Assembly (NCBI GenBank): GCA_019614645.1
Contig: JABWDB010000005.1
Coordinates: 5,550,001-5,614,000, forward strand
From: Stratiolaelaps scimitus
Lineage: Eukaryota > Arthropoda > Arachnida > Mesostigmata > Laelapidae
Length of the DNA: 64,000 nucleotides
Reading direction: 5' to 3'
A program made the translations under genes and the position numbers. Below the pieces are notes generated by a model, which searched no databases, had not been told where the DNA came from, and saw nothing but the letters and a program-made list of their open reading frames with translations. Shown in pieces: positions 26,314 through 39,523 of the stretch. Positions within the stretch are counted from its first letter, which is position 1; each line of letters begins with the position of its first letter.

Positions 26314-26322
26314 TATATATAA
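26246..26322. repeat. (CA)n/(TA)n compound microsatellite
   Basis: A short CA block leads into a long TA block, interrupted by ACACAT near the right end. Confidence 0.9.
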
Positions 26323-29036
26323 CTACGTACGTTTAGTAGATATATACGTTATTCCAGCCCGCTGAACCATAATAATAATACTCTAGTGTATTTTATATAA
26401 TAGAAGCAGCAGCAGAAGCAACAATCAGTCCATTCCACAACAAAATGACCGATCGGGGCCCATCGGGCTTTCCGCTGTCCTAAAACAGGAAAAAACTACT
26501 CGTTCAGTGGCTGACCGGGGCCAGCGCTAGTTGTTGCAGGCAACAAGTGCAACAACAGCAATATTATGCCAGAGTGTATTGTAGTAGTTGGTGCCGAGGA
26601 GCTTCTGCCGGCATACGCACCGATGAGTATATATATATATATATATATATTTGTAATATTATATTGAACGCTATGAACATATCCAAGTAAATCCTTCAGG
26701 GTATGCAGGGGGGGGAAAACTGAAGCATCACATAGTCAAAGGGAACTTTCCCCAGGTAATATTATAACACCACATTATATGTCATGCCTCATCGAGCATG
26801 GAGATTCACTCTCAAACAGCGTCAGGGTCAGGACTTAGAGTCGAGCCTGTCTCAACCGACTTGCCCAAAACGGCTACAAGAGTTCTTCGACAGTTCCCCA
26901 TAGATCAGTATGACATGACGGTGGAAGGGTCAGCCGCGAAACACCATAAATACACTTGAGGAGTGTGTGCCCTGACAGTTCCGTACATGGCGTGGACGTT
27001 GACAGCTTAAAGCGAGAGAACGTAACATCGCAGACGGTTAGCGCCCTGCGATTGGTGGGAGCCACTCTGTCGACTCTGATAGGAGTGAAATATTGAAACA
27101 CCGCCGACATGGCGCGGGTTCGTAGCCTGCAAATTGCCCTGGGTGCTGCTGGCCCCAAAAGTGGTAAGAAACGTCGTCTACTCTGGGTATGTCTCCAAAG
27201 GGGACACATATATAGAGACAGACGGAAGTGGCGATATTCGTTCGATGTTCAGTTGGCCTTTTTCCAATCAATGTGTATGTACTCGTGCCTGACAGAGATA
27301 AAATGAGACTACATCTCTCGTTTGGTTCATGGTAATCATGCAGGCATATAACACGCGGACCACAACGAATTCGCTGACTCGACTGGAAAACAGAGAAGTA
27401 CAATGCGATTTGTCATTAGCCCCAAGACCGTCGATGTGACCATGCCGAAGAACCATATCATATCTGCGCTTGGCTACACGAGCATATTGATTTGAGCATG
27501 GTCATTATTGTGCTGGCCGCTGTCGCAGCTCAGGTAATCTGGGCAATCCCAAGTGACGATAGCGAGCGTACGTGTGTGAGAACACTGGGGTCGGACAAAG
27601 AACACTCTGCTAACTTAGCTAAAAGTGCACAACTTTATTGCCGTATTTCGATGCCCGGACAGCTTCGCCACCCCCGCCGCCACCATCAACACGATACTGC
27701 ACGAAGTGCAACTACAACCACTACGGCAATCGCTTCTTCTCGACGATGGAAAGAAACTCTTCGCGTTGCAGCTGCCCGCGATGGGCTCCATCCGTCCGGT
27801 TCTTTGTTGTGCGGCTGCTGCCGCTGCTGCCACCACTGCCCCAGTGGATAGGAAGATTTTCCCTTTGTGGACGCGACGACGAGATGGTGGCCGGACAGGG
27901 GCCGCGGTATGAAGTCGAGATTTGGAGACTTTTCTTTTCCAGTCAGCAACGAGCCCTCACACACATCGATGTAGCGCCAGCCTTCTCTCTCTCTCTATCA
28001 TTCTCTATCTATCAGCTTCTCTGCCGCACCGAATCGAGTGCTACGGGCCACAAGTAGCAAGCCGAGCGGGAGAGTCGGAAAGAGAACGCTGAGGGCTCTC
28101 CCCTACAATGTATCACAAGTGGCATGGAGGAGTTATGCGGCACGCAGTGATTCTACAACTGGCAAAGTCCTGCTGGCGGGCGACGGTGGCGGCGGTTAGC
28201 CTACCGGGCAGGTACGGAGGAAGCTGATCCGTTCACAAAGTTTGTTCGTCTTGCCCTGGGGCCATTCCAAAAGCCGATAGTGGGATGAGAGGGAATTCAG
28301 AGCAACCTCCTCGATTTTGCGGGCCCCTGTTGTAGTTTCATCCGAACAGCGTCCACCATCCAGATCCTATTCGACAGTATCCCGTGGAGGGTTGGCGCAG
28401 CGTCTAATGCTAGTAGTGGCCTCCATGTTCCTTTTTTTGCCTCTCAACGTACGCGAATGTGATACAGGAATACTATTCGACCCTGTGCGTGCACAAAGCA
28501 AATATACAATAATCATAGTACAATATAAATAAGTAATATATGGATATTAATATAAGGAATACATTTTATAGTCATAGTTCACTGAGGATATATCGTGTTC
28601 ATTGCGTGCCATAGTAGCCGCTGTAATCGATTCAAGGCTCGTGCATGAATCCGCGGTAATGGAGCAGATCCGTTGCAGTACTTCAGCCGGGGGCCGTGGC
28701 TAAAAACGAGCGCCGATTTCCACTCATAACTAACGACATGTGCAGATTTAATACGTCTCTTCGCCGTAGAAGAGATTAAACCTGTCACGTGTGTTATATG
28801 TACTAGGCGTAGAAAATCTGTGTAGGGAGATTGAACCAAGTGAATTGTTGTGACTGCTCAGTCGAAAAGAGTCCCAGCTCTCGTTCAACGTGCACCCGAT
28901 AATGCAGGGGTCTGTAACAGAAACAGCCGATAGGACTAGATGTTACCGTTCAGTTCACTATCATGATCACTGGTTGGCTATTATCATTGAGTTTTGACAG
29001 CAGTACACGCTAACGATTGGATGTGCGGTACAATAT

Positions 29037-29039
<3 letters not shown>

Positions 29040-29075
<36 letters not shown>
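29040..29075. repeat. (TA)n microsatellite
   Basis: Uninterrupted AT alternation. Confidence 0.92.
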
Positions 29076-29077
<2 letters not shown>

Positions 29078-31776
29078 GCCGTCGAATGGCTTCTGTTCAG
29101 CGGTAAACATTTGATGACATTTGTCCGCTGACCAATGCTGCTCATTCGAGGTGATCGTGGCCGCCGCACGACCATCGTAATTTATGGTCGCGTTCCGATG
29201 CCGCGCCAGCATTTGCCAGTTGTCGCGAGCGCCCAATCAGACCTCGGAGCCAGCAGCAAATCACGCGGGCTAGTCAAGGCAGAGCAAATGGACGCCGGGA
29301 CGCGAGGCGCTGCCGTTTCGATGTTGTGCCTCGGTGTTGTTTCGCTGCGCATTTGCCTTCATCTATCCAACGATGACTATTACTATTATTACAATTTACT
29401 TGAATTATATTGAACAACGACCAACCCGGCGGGTCCGGCCCTGCCTTACCGCCATGTATCTTCTTCTGGTGGTGCTTCAAGTGTCCGAGATGTGTTCGCT
29501 ACGTTTTGTAGAGGGTTCGCCGACGGCGAAGCGGCAGCTGCTGCATCACACGGTAGCCGACGGAATTGGTCGAGATAGCGTGGAAATGTTTAATAACAAC
29601 AACAAGAACAATTTTAATGCCACCCGACAGCTAATGTCTTGCGGCTGTGCGGATGGGAACGGGGGGGACTGTGATCGGGGGAAGAACAGATACTAGATCT
29701 TCTCCATTGTGGCTGTATCGCCAATGGTGTCCGTAAGCTGCGGCTGCTGCTGGACGGCTGAGCCGCAACTGTAACTACAATCGCCAACGAGAAATTGATA
29801 GGGACACCTGCATGTGCAGATGTATGCGTGTGTGTGTTTGTTATTCACGTGACTAGACAAGACGATGAGGCGAGCCCATATATATGCGGAGGAGCATAGT
29901 TCCAAGGGCAGTTAGTTGATGAGTGGCTGCTTCCTTCCTTCCTCGTAAAACTATATGACGCTTGGCCTGCGCCGTAGTAACGACACCAATGCCGTCATTG
30001 TCGCAGTCGCCTCCGAAATGTAACCGCTCTCAAATCCGATTAGAATCCGCATTAGAACGCGCAACGAATCAGCGCGAAAGACGAGAGTTTTAAGTGGTCG
30101 AACCGTAAAAACCCTATCCACACGGTGTCACTATTACACGCGAGTATACATAAACGTCTTCGACATGTGACGATTATTCGCTCAGAAGCTAAGTTACGCC
30201 GAGATAGATAATAATAATATCGATATTTTGACGAGGGAGACCCGTGCAGATATAATCGGCACACGACGGCCGAAACAAACAACACCACGTACAGCTAGGT
30301 CGTCGAGTGTCGTTGAGTCGTCGACCTTTGAATACCGTTTCGTCCAGCCTAAAGCCAGCTCAAATCCTTAACCTAAAACCCGCTATCACGCTGAATCCCC
30401 ACTGCTGGATTCTCTGAGAGAACTAACTAACGCGTATGAGGTGCGCGTTCGATTGCAGAATATTGCCCGCCGCTATTGTCTCTCCCGAAACGAACGAGCT
30501 ACCGCCGTTCGGCTGAACAGCAATAGAGAGAAAAGTATCGACGTCGACGTTCCGGCCAACGACGGCAGCGACGGCAGCAGTTGTAGGCAAAATACACAAT
30601 TGACTTACACCACGTTTCTACGTCGCCGCCCCCCAAACTCCCGTCCCCGTCTATACCGAGTTGCCTTGGACCGGATTCAATTGAAAGTGCAAAACACCAA
30701 TCACCAGCAAGTACCGTTAAATGGTGAAAAGCGCAGCAACAGCAGTTGTGGCGCCGAAATTTCGGTTGGTTGGTGACCATCGAATGAATGATATGATATT
30801 AGCCGTCCATCATCGCGTCACTGTCTAACTGCGGACTATTCAACTGTTGTTACTTTCGTTGTGATCTGCCCCGTCCGTTCTTCTATTTCTCCTAGGTGGT
30901 GGGCCCAGCTGTTGTCGCGCTAGCCGCGCACTCCTCGCTCGCTGCGCTACGAGTACGGCGACTTGTGCCGCTGACGATTTCGACGGTTGGCGGGCTGCCG
31001 CCTGCCGGAAACGTCGATCGACGAAACGCATCTGCGGAACAACGGCTGCCACGGCAGCGGCAGCTTCCTTTTACTTTCTATCTCAAAAAAAAAAAGACGA
31101 AGCAACAGCAATCGATAAGCGGCAACAATACGAAAAATGCAGGAATCAATTGGATCAATCATGGACAGGCGGTGACAACAGCCGAAACAGCGACAACGAC
31201 GACGACAGCAACAACCATCGAACGGACCACAGTACAGCAGACAAAGGAGTCGGCAAGCGACGCCCCCGACCATTGGACTGGCGGCTTTAAACCGGGTCCC
31301 GGCTGCCTTCGTTCGCAATAATCATTTCGCTCAAACCGCTGCCGAGATCAGGGAGGCAGGGGGCGGGGGGGGGGGGGGAGTAAGGGGGGGCGTCGTCGTA
31401 GTTCTCGGGCGCTGGTTGGGGACCGGTTGCCGGATCACTTGGGTTGACGTCACGTTTGTGCTGCCATCGAGACGTTGTTAATGCTGCTGTCACACGTAAT
31501 TAAGAGAATGATTGTCGTGATGCTGATTATGATGATAATGACAGCGGCGGCGGCGGCGGACCGAGACGCGGTGGGCTGGATAACGGACTCGAATGCAATA
31601 ACCGACAACAGAAGCATTAAGGTGGAAGGCTGAAAGATTGCCAACACTACACACCTACACACACACAGCAAATGTATATCGATCTATAGTAGTCAGCTGT
31701 AGAAGCTGGTAACATCTTCGGCATCGACTTTCTTTCGTTGACTTCAATCTTCGTTGAATAACGTCGCATCAAAGCC

Positions 31777-31779
<3 letters not shown>

Positions 31780-31825
<46 letters not shown>
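31780..31825. repeat. (TA)n microsatellite
   Basis: About 46 bp of AT alternation followed by a T run. Confidence 0.93.
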
Positions 31826-31828
<3 letters not shown>

Positions 31829-33724
31829 TTTTTGATTGATCTCTCGAAAGCGATCCATCCCTCTATAACTAGATGAGTGTGGTCAGTGTCAGACGAGGAT
31901 GATGAAAAAACGCAACAATGCAAGGCAGTTGGTAGCAACCGTTGCAAGCTAAGACGGTAAGCTTAACGGTGGTGGCATAACATCCGGCGGGGAACACCTC
32001 GATGTGGTGGTTGGTGCACGACACCCCGGCCCAATACTTTGACAGAGCAGCCGAGCGCAGAGCACTCTGAAAGACGCACGTGATGCGCCTATTTCTCCGC
32101 TGTCGCTGCTGCTGCCACTGCGGCTGCCGCGAAAGCAACTGTTGTCCAGTGACAACGATCGCCACAATGTCCCGCTTTATCGAGAGCCAGCAGCGCATCG
32201 AAGCTGCCCACCGCGAGGCCGGCCACAACGACAACAACAGCATCGAACAAAACCAGCTGCGGCGACAGTGACAACAAGCCAATCGCCGATCGAAGACACA
32301 ACGCGTACGCGCGTGATTCTAACCACGATGCTGATGGTGTAAGAAACGGAAGAAATACCGAGGGGTGAGGAGAGAAAGCGAGAAAAATCGGACGAAAGTA
32401 GACCCCCCCCTTCCCTTCCCTTTAAATGAATAAAGAAAAAGTGGAGCAAATCGGGAATGGCAAAACGTCCGCGCAGCTGCCGTAACAACAAGAAAAAAAA
32501 AACCGGCAGGCCTTTATATTAAAAGCCATTAGACGGTGGCGCGTAGACAATACGATAACGAGCACGCGGGGCAAAATTAGGGCTGTCTCTTGGCCAACAC
32601 CCGAGTTCGCGTTCGGGGACGAAGCTCACATCACGAGCCGTGGAGTAGGTGGGGTGTTTATAATGGTTTTATGTCAACCGTGCAACGGCAGAAGGGTTCA
32701 TCGTTGGCCGCGATGGTCGGCTGAATGAATGCACAATCCGCGCATGTGACGATCGACTCGAGTGTTTGGGGCAAGTTAGTTGCTGGTTTGCGTCAAAGCG
32801 ACCTCTCAGCATTATCTGACTGTAAAACTGACTGAGACAATCGACTACCGAGGCATGTATTCGATATCCATGGCGTGAGCAGTGCACTACACGCGCTATA
32901 CTTTCCTTTCAACATATAGTGAAACATATCAAAAGTGTATTTATCGACACATGAGGACAGTTTCCACAAAAAAAAAACGGTAGCTGTCGAACAGCGTTCA
33001 TCCCTGTGGCTTGCTCCCTTCTTGGCCCCTTTTTAGCAGGTGATTAGGAGGCAGCACATGTTGAGATGTCCGCGCTTCGCAGTAGGTTATCTTCGTCACT
33101 CCGAGCTGCTTAATAGCAGGCAGGCAGGCCGACGCGACCGGCCCGGCCGACCGCAATTACGGGCCCGTTGACACGACTAAATGGTCCACCCATTATAAAT
33201 AGATAGGGCACAAAATGAGCTCGAGCGAGCCGCCGAATGCGAGGAGGCAAACGGCAGCTGAAATTAAAGGGTCGTTGTGATTAGCATCATATAATTAAGG
33301 CGGATCTTTGCATGCGATTGGAGTAGATGAACAGTGAGACGCGGGAAGTCGGATGGGAGCCAAAGCGTTGTAAGGTTGACGCGAAAGTCGATTTTTCCAA
33401 AACCAACCAAAATTTCAACGGCAACTGGTGCCGGAGGTCTGCGGGGTTGGCGGGGGGGGTGGGGGGGGGCGCTCGGCCCGACATCGAGGTATTTTCCAAT
33501 CGTGCATATTCCAATTGGACAACAGGATTAGTATTGTTCGTTGCTGCCGTTGACATAAAGGCGACCCTCGAAAGAAATGCCACTATGATCATCTACCAGC
33601 TAACGAAAGTGAAATGGATGACTAATCATTTCAATGGGTATTATTACTACGTCTAAGCATAATTCGTTACAGTGGCAAGTGCAAAATGCATGATTCGATG
33701 AATTACGAAATAGTTTATTAGATG

Positions 33725-33725
<1 letters not shown>

Positions 33726-33821
<96 letters not shown>

Positions 33822-33832
33822 TGTATATATAT
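33726..33832. repeat. Compound (TA)n array with repeated interruption
   Basis: About 107 bp of TA in which the same interruption (AATATATATG) occurs twice, indicating that a block of the array was duplicated. Confidence 0.92.
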
Positions 33833-34756
33833 TGGATTAGATTTGTCTTCTATCACTTTTCGCTGTGCGATCGTTGGATGATGATATTTCGGGTGACAAC
33901 TGCGCTTGCTGTTGTTCGGCTGCACAGCGCTTCGTTGCCAGCCGATCCGTTGTGTATTGTTCACTCCAGTGACAACAACAGAACAACATGGCAGGGAGGC
34001 AGCAATCAGACTTCCCCGTTCACCAAATATTCTTTCTTTAGTAGGTAAATTGTATTCGTGTCATTATATCTATCGCCTTTGTTTCTGTGTGATCCGATTA
34101 ATCAGTTTAATTGGCATTAGCATTCGGCCGATAGTACACCGGATACCATTAGGCCCGCAGATGCCCGCAGATTCGTGCGTTTCACCGTCTGCATTTCACT
34201 ATTCGACAATAATATGAAATGAAATGATTGCGCAACGATGTATCGACGAATACATTCGATACTGTTCGCTGCCGGTCTCTGGCTACATTGACGAGCCTAC
34301 GGATGACGGGCGCTTGGCCGTTCCCGCGTTCGATCGACCCATGCCGAGTGCGGCCACCGGACGCCACTGCTGATGAAGGGCTGGACAGACAACACTGGCA
34401 GAGATCGAGTAGAGACAACGATGCGGAGCAAACGATGCGTCGCTCGATCGTCCAAAATCCGCCATCGATCAAACGCCGAATAAATGATGACGAGAACGAC
34501 AACAGAATGCGAACGTCGCCGCATTATTCCAGATGGGAAATATAGACGTCGTTTCGGGGGAACGGCGATTTCGAGTCGGGACTTCGGGGGAGAGACGAGA
34601 GGCGGAGATGGGGATTCCTTCGCGGGTGCGTCTGGAGCGTCCGGAGCGTCAGCGTTGTCGCGGCTCGTTATCAAATGACACAAATAATTTCCCCTGGAAG
34701 AACGGCTGCCGTTGGCGTGGGGCCTTGCGACTCTGGCTCGAAGAGGTTGCTAAGAT

Positions 34757-34758
<2 letters not shown>

Positions 34759-34808
<50 letters not shown>

Positions 34809-34824
34809 TGTGTGTGTGTGTGTG
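34759..34824. repeat. (GA)n then (TG)n compound microsatellite
   Basis: A GA alternation of about 46 bp passes through GCGAG into a TG alternation. Confidence 0.92.
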
Positions 34825-35439
34825 GTGGTGTTTATGGAAGAAAGTATTTTTTGAAGCAAAATGAACCAAATGTTCAGGCAGTCGAAATATTGGCCAACAT
34901 TGCTCGTAATCATGTCGCGTCTGCCGGTCTTGACATTTGAATAATAATCGTGTATTAAATAGTTGCGATGCTGTGAATATAATTGTTCCTTCGTCATCGC
35001 AACCATCATGAGTCTTATTCTCGTCACATGGCAGCGATGTCAGCAGCCGTCGACCACTCGCCGGGCCGAGACAGCAGATACCTAGTGATATTATTGATGA
35101 ACCAGCCAGCAGTGGTTCCCAAAGGTACATTTATCTCGCTTACTGATCGGATCGGTCCACAGACTGCCTGTGATTGCTACATTTTACCGGTTATCACGGC
35201 TCCGATAACAATGTGTATGATTCAACGTCAACGCCAATAGGCAGACCAGCAGCAGCAGCGGTGACAAACAGCATCGCACCAAAATTAACTAGATGACCAC
35301 CGGATCGGATCGGCTGTGGCGTACATTCACACAATAATCTTCTGCCGTCAGTGCGCACGAAACCCTGACGGAGGTATGTTTTCGGATTGGTTACAGCTTC
35401 GTTTCAGATGGCTCATCGTTTTTTTTTTCCATCGGCTAG

Positions 35440-35568
35440 GTGACGCCGGTGGCAGATTGGCCAGACGATCACCACTGTGACGGTGAAGCCTGCGAAAAGA
35501 TACGCCGACAGCGTCTCCAAATGTGGGGACGCGGCAAAAATGACACGCTGCTGTTATTGTTGGCACAG
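35440..35568 (+). CDS. Possible plus-strand exon, weak
   Basis: A run of T (about 35419-35428) leads to a CTAG acceptor at 35436-35439. The following 129 bases are 43 open codons ending in a CAG/GTACCG donor. The peptide includes ADWPDDHHCDGEACEK and RRQRLQMWGRGKNDT, which is not low complexity. If real it is on the strand opposite the main gene, inside its long intron. No homologue is recognised. The opposite strand is also open over part of this stretch (35554-35802), so the coding strand is uncertain. Confidence 0.14.
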
Positions 35569-36168
35569 GTACCGCGGCGCAGTGTGCGGAGCAGTGGCCA
35601 TAGAAGTAGCAGCAGCATCAGCAGCAGGAGGATCGTGATTGCTGAGGCGTCCGTTCAGATGAGAGATGTTTCGCTCGTCTTTGGTGGTTCCCACCCGAAG
35701 ATTTCGTCCGGTTGGCACAGCCACTACGGCGACCGTCATTACGGCTGGAACAGACGAGCCGAGACGGGCGCCAGCGGGGAATGCTTCGGGGGCGGCAGTC
35801 ATCAGCAGTGGCCGCAGCGGCCTGCAGGCGGTTAACTGATTTATGTGGATAAAAGTCAGTCAAATCGAAACGCATCGCTGTGAAGATATGGGGGGCCAAG
35901 CGGTTGAGGGCAGAACGGGCAGAGAACGAAGATGATCATATATCGTTTAGACAGACACGAAAGCATTAGGTCCAGTGCGCGGTTCCTGGCTAATAACATT
36001 AATATATAATGGTGATCCTTCAGTTAGTTAGTGAGTTCCCGGCTAGCGTGTTGGCTTTTGTCCGTTCGTCTATCGGACACTATGGGTCCGCCCAGGACAC
36101 ACCACCCCATACGCTCGCCATCCCCCGTACACACAAACTCACAACCGCAGACGGACACGCACGCTTAC

Positions 36169-36207
36169 CTGCGCATAAACGCGGATCACGCGAACAGTGA
36201 ATACTAG
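36169..36207 (-). CDS. Possible 39-base microexon in the long intron
   Basis: Minus strand: pyrimidine-rich TTCTCACAG acceptor just right of 36207 and a CAG/GTAAGC donor at 36163-36168. The 39 bases are 13 codons in phase 0/0, so inclusion between the 57.3 kb and 8.3 kb exons would keep the frame. The peptide (LVFTVRVIRVYAQ) is hydrophobic and basic, unlike its proposed neighbours, which lowers belief. Confidence 0.13.
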
Positions 36208-39200
36208 CTGTGAGAAGACTATATACAACCGCAACGACAGCAGCAGCAGCAGTAACGGGCCAGCGATCGCTGCGTATGGTGATGTATCCATGAAGACAGT
36301 CATAACAAGTGCGGAGTGGCAATCGCGAGATGGATTTCTACGGACACCTTCACCATTAGCCCCGCCACTTCGACGATTTCAGTCAATTCGAGTCAAGAGC
36401 TGCTCTATTCTGTGCCGATCTGTTTACTCGCAGTCGAGTCTTATCGAGTCGCTGAACACTCGGCAAGAAAAGATAGGGCTGACTGGTGGGAAGACAACAG
36501 TTGAGTGGACAGACCTTGCACTCGCTTTTGTTATCGTTAATATTACGATTCCAATGTATGAGGCCGGCTTGCGAGCTCACTAGTGAGATAATGACAATCA
36601 ACTATCCCACAACTGGGCATTATCAGCTTTTTTTTTTATTGTATGTTATGCAGTATACCATGCGCCAGCGTGGTGTACACGGCGCCTTTCGTGAAAGAAT
36701 TGAGACGAACTGAGCCACAGACAGACGATTGCGTAACTTTTATGGCAAATCTGTAGTTGTTGTTATTGGCGTCGCTGCTGCTGCCGCTGGCTGTTGTGGA
36801 CTTGCGCGAACCGTGCAAATTTTATTTATTGCTAGATGTTGCAATTGTGTATTCAAGTGACATCACTAACATTGAAACGCCGTTGAGTCGTTATGATTTT
36901 TAACTAAACTCCCCAGATGTACGATGGTAACAGGCTCGCTCGTCCGCCTATCCGAGGCTCAACCTAGGTTTAACCTGGGTTTAACCCCGCAGGCATGATC
37001 AACAACAGCTCGATAATACATATCTCTCGCAAAATCAATATGATTTTTGCTAACTCCTCCCATTGACCAATTGCTCGCATACTGCACAACCGCTGTCTTC
37101 AGCGTCTTGAAAGGGACCCCCGAGTTTCGTTCTTATCATCTCGAGTCGTTATTGCCTCTCCAGCAGATTGTCGACATTGGAAGCGAGGAGTGCAGCGGCC
37201 TGCATTTCGCTAACAATATAGCTGACCACAGCGCGCGATACGCGTTATTACCACGGACGGCGGTGTAGCACGGTGGCGGCTCCAAGAGCTGGCTATCCTC
37301 GTTATTGTGTTCACATTGCAAACGTTTTGTGCTCTGCTGGTTATGCTGTTTATCTCCGCCAATCTAGCGACGGTAACCCAGCGCAGCCGTCGTGGTCAGG
37401 CGAAGCGTCGGCTCTGACCGGTGGCGGCGAAGAGGTCTCGCACAGGCGACACAGAGAATCAACCAAGCGCCTGTTGTTGTTGTTGTTGTTGTTAGCGCGC
37501 GGCGCGTCTGAGAATTGAGCTTAATTGAAGCTGTCGCGTCGGAAAATATATGTTCGCATCTACGTCTTGGCGCGGTGCGCTGACGGCGTGTGACGGTCAT
37601 AGACGGACGGCGATCAGGGATGAAAAGGTGGACCTTTCCCTGAAATTGACTGGGTGTTTTCCGACCGCCGAACAAGATTAGTGGGAGCATCATTTTTCAA
37701 TGATGCCGTTGAAAAGTGCTCGCTTCGCCATCTCGTAAACGAAGCGACCCTATTTGCTTATGGATAGGTATCTTGATTCGAGCGCACGTACATTTTAACT
37801 GTCTTCGCGTGGTGGTGTATGTGTTCAAGTCACAATTTCATTGTACCAATTACTTCGTGTACAAACGGAGAGAGTTACAAACAATAACATATTTTTTGGC
37901 AGACGTCTTCCTTCTCTCGGGCAACGACTCATTTATTCTCTCTCTCTCTATCTCTATCTCTCTCTGCCTTGGTATGTGTCTTCGTTCGTGCCTTTGTGTA
38001 ATTATGTAATCAGTACACGATGATAAATACATTAACTGTATTTAGAGCAGGCAACGCTGGTGCTGGATAGCAAATTTCGTACATGTGTCTCTTAGGTGTT
38101 CCACCTGTATGTAGCGGACGATACATAGATGCAGCGTTAAACCATTACAAATTTTTCTTATCGATCGTGTTTGCACTGCGCTGCGTGTGCGTCTAATCGC
38201 TCGTAGGAAAATCGAAATATTCCTTTATCCAACTTTTGCCTAGACGGGGTCCGGACAAATCGACAAATCCGCACGCTGTTCACGTGAATGTCTCACTTGG
38301 TGTCGCCTGGTGACACGACAGCACACATTTCACACACAGCGCAAATCAGGAAAAATGTCCTGATTTCAATGAGCCGCTCAGGTTAAATCGCAAGTTTGTC
38401 CTACTGACACAGGACGATGTCGGCGTAGCGAAGTACGATGTGTACAGTCTACCAGCCGATGTCCACCTCGACGACGCGCTCATTCAGCCGGATTACTTAG
38501 TCTGTAGTTAGTTTGTTTCGATAGCGAAATCAAGCTACTGTGCACGCATTGGTGGAGGTCGGCCGACAAACGCGCTCATGAGCCGCCGATCGGTGGACGG
38601 ATACGATCCATGCGGCCTCATGCGTCGAGAGAGGAGAACGGCCGCGTCGGCATTATGCCGACAAAATATGCAATATGCTACGCACGTTTTAGACAGCAAG
38701 TGATCAAATGACGCGGTGTATTATCTACGGGCAAACACTGGTTGCCATTGTAGCGTGTGTTTCGTTTTACCGACATTGGTCGACTCCCTCATCTACAAAC
38801 AATGGCGCCAGTACGTGTTCTCAAGCTATGTCCAATTCATATATTAGTGTAGAAAATATGTACGTGCCCATAATATATGAAAAACAGATTCGCATAAAAA
38901 CGATGAACTAGTTCAGTTCAGCTTAGTCTACTTTAATCTAGCCTACCTCTGTCCAGATCAATTAACAGACGACTGCATTAACCACTACGACTCACATCGT
39001 AATTACCATCCGCTGTGGCATTCGTCTATCGAAACTTCGCCCACCGCGTCCCCTGCCACGGCAAGCGTATCGCGCTCACTAAGCAATCATTAGTCTAATC
39101 GTTAATTGCCCCCCCCCGGTCCACCCCCCGCGTTGAAAGCATATTTCCAGGCTTCATGTTCGCCTCGACCAGCGAAAATATGGTACGTATGTGAAGCCGG

Positions 39201-39490
39201 GCTAACATGGCTCACTTCGCGCGCAGGGCCATGCGTCAGCTATTATTATTATTATATAAAATTGCGCCCTGCCCTTAGAATAGCTACGGCTAGTCTATCG
39301 GACGCTCTTCCAAAGCCGACCCCCTGTCCCCCGCAACCCAGTGTTGTGCGTTCGCGGCACTCATGTTGTTGTCACAACCGCAGAAAATGCCGACAGGATC
39401 AGCAACCACTGCGGAAGAACCCATGGAGAGCGCAATACACATTGACTCCAAGTGCTAAAACCTCCGCTGTGCCAATACTTCTCCTGATTT

Positions 39491-39523
<33 letters not shown>

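Larger units (their letters stand above)
16001..27000. other. Long intron or intergenic DNA, second part
   Basis: CAG/CAA runs (16192-16252, 22023-22051), CAG/TTG/GTAG runs (17826-17932), TG (19405-19428), TA (20548-20596, 24516-24538, 26260-26322, 26628-26651) and GA (24692-24717). There is also a 21-base tandem (16600-16641) and palindromes near 23.49 and 23.74 kb. No supported exon. Confidence 0.4.

Noticed and set aside
30620..30690. Minus-strand GTAAGT donor at about 30602-30607 with an Arg-rich open frame
   Set aside because: The hexamer is expected many times by chance in 64 kb. The acceptor is poor and the phases do not fit the main exons.
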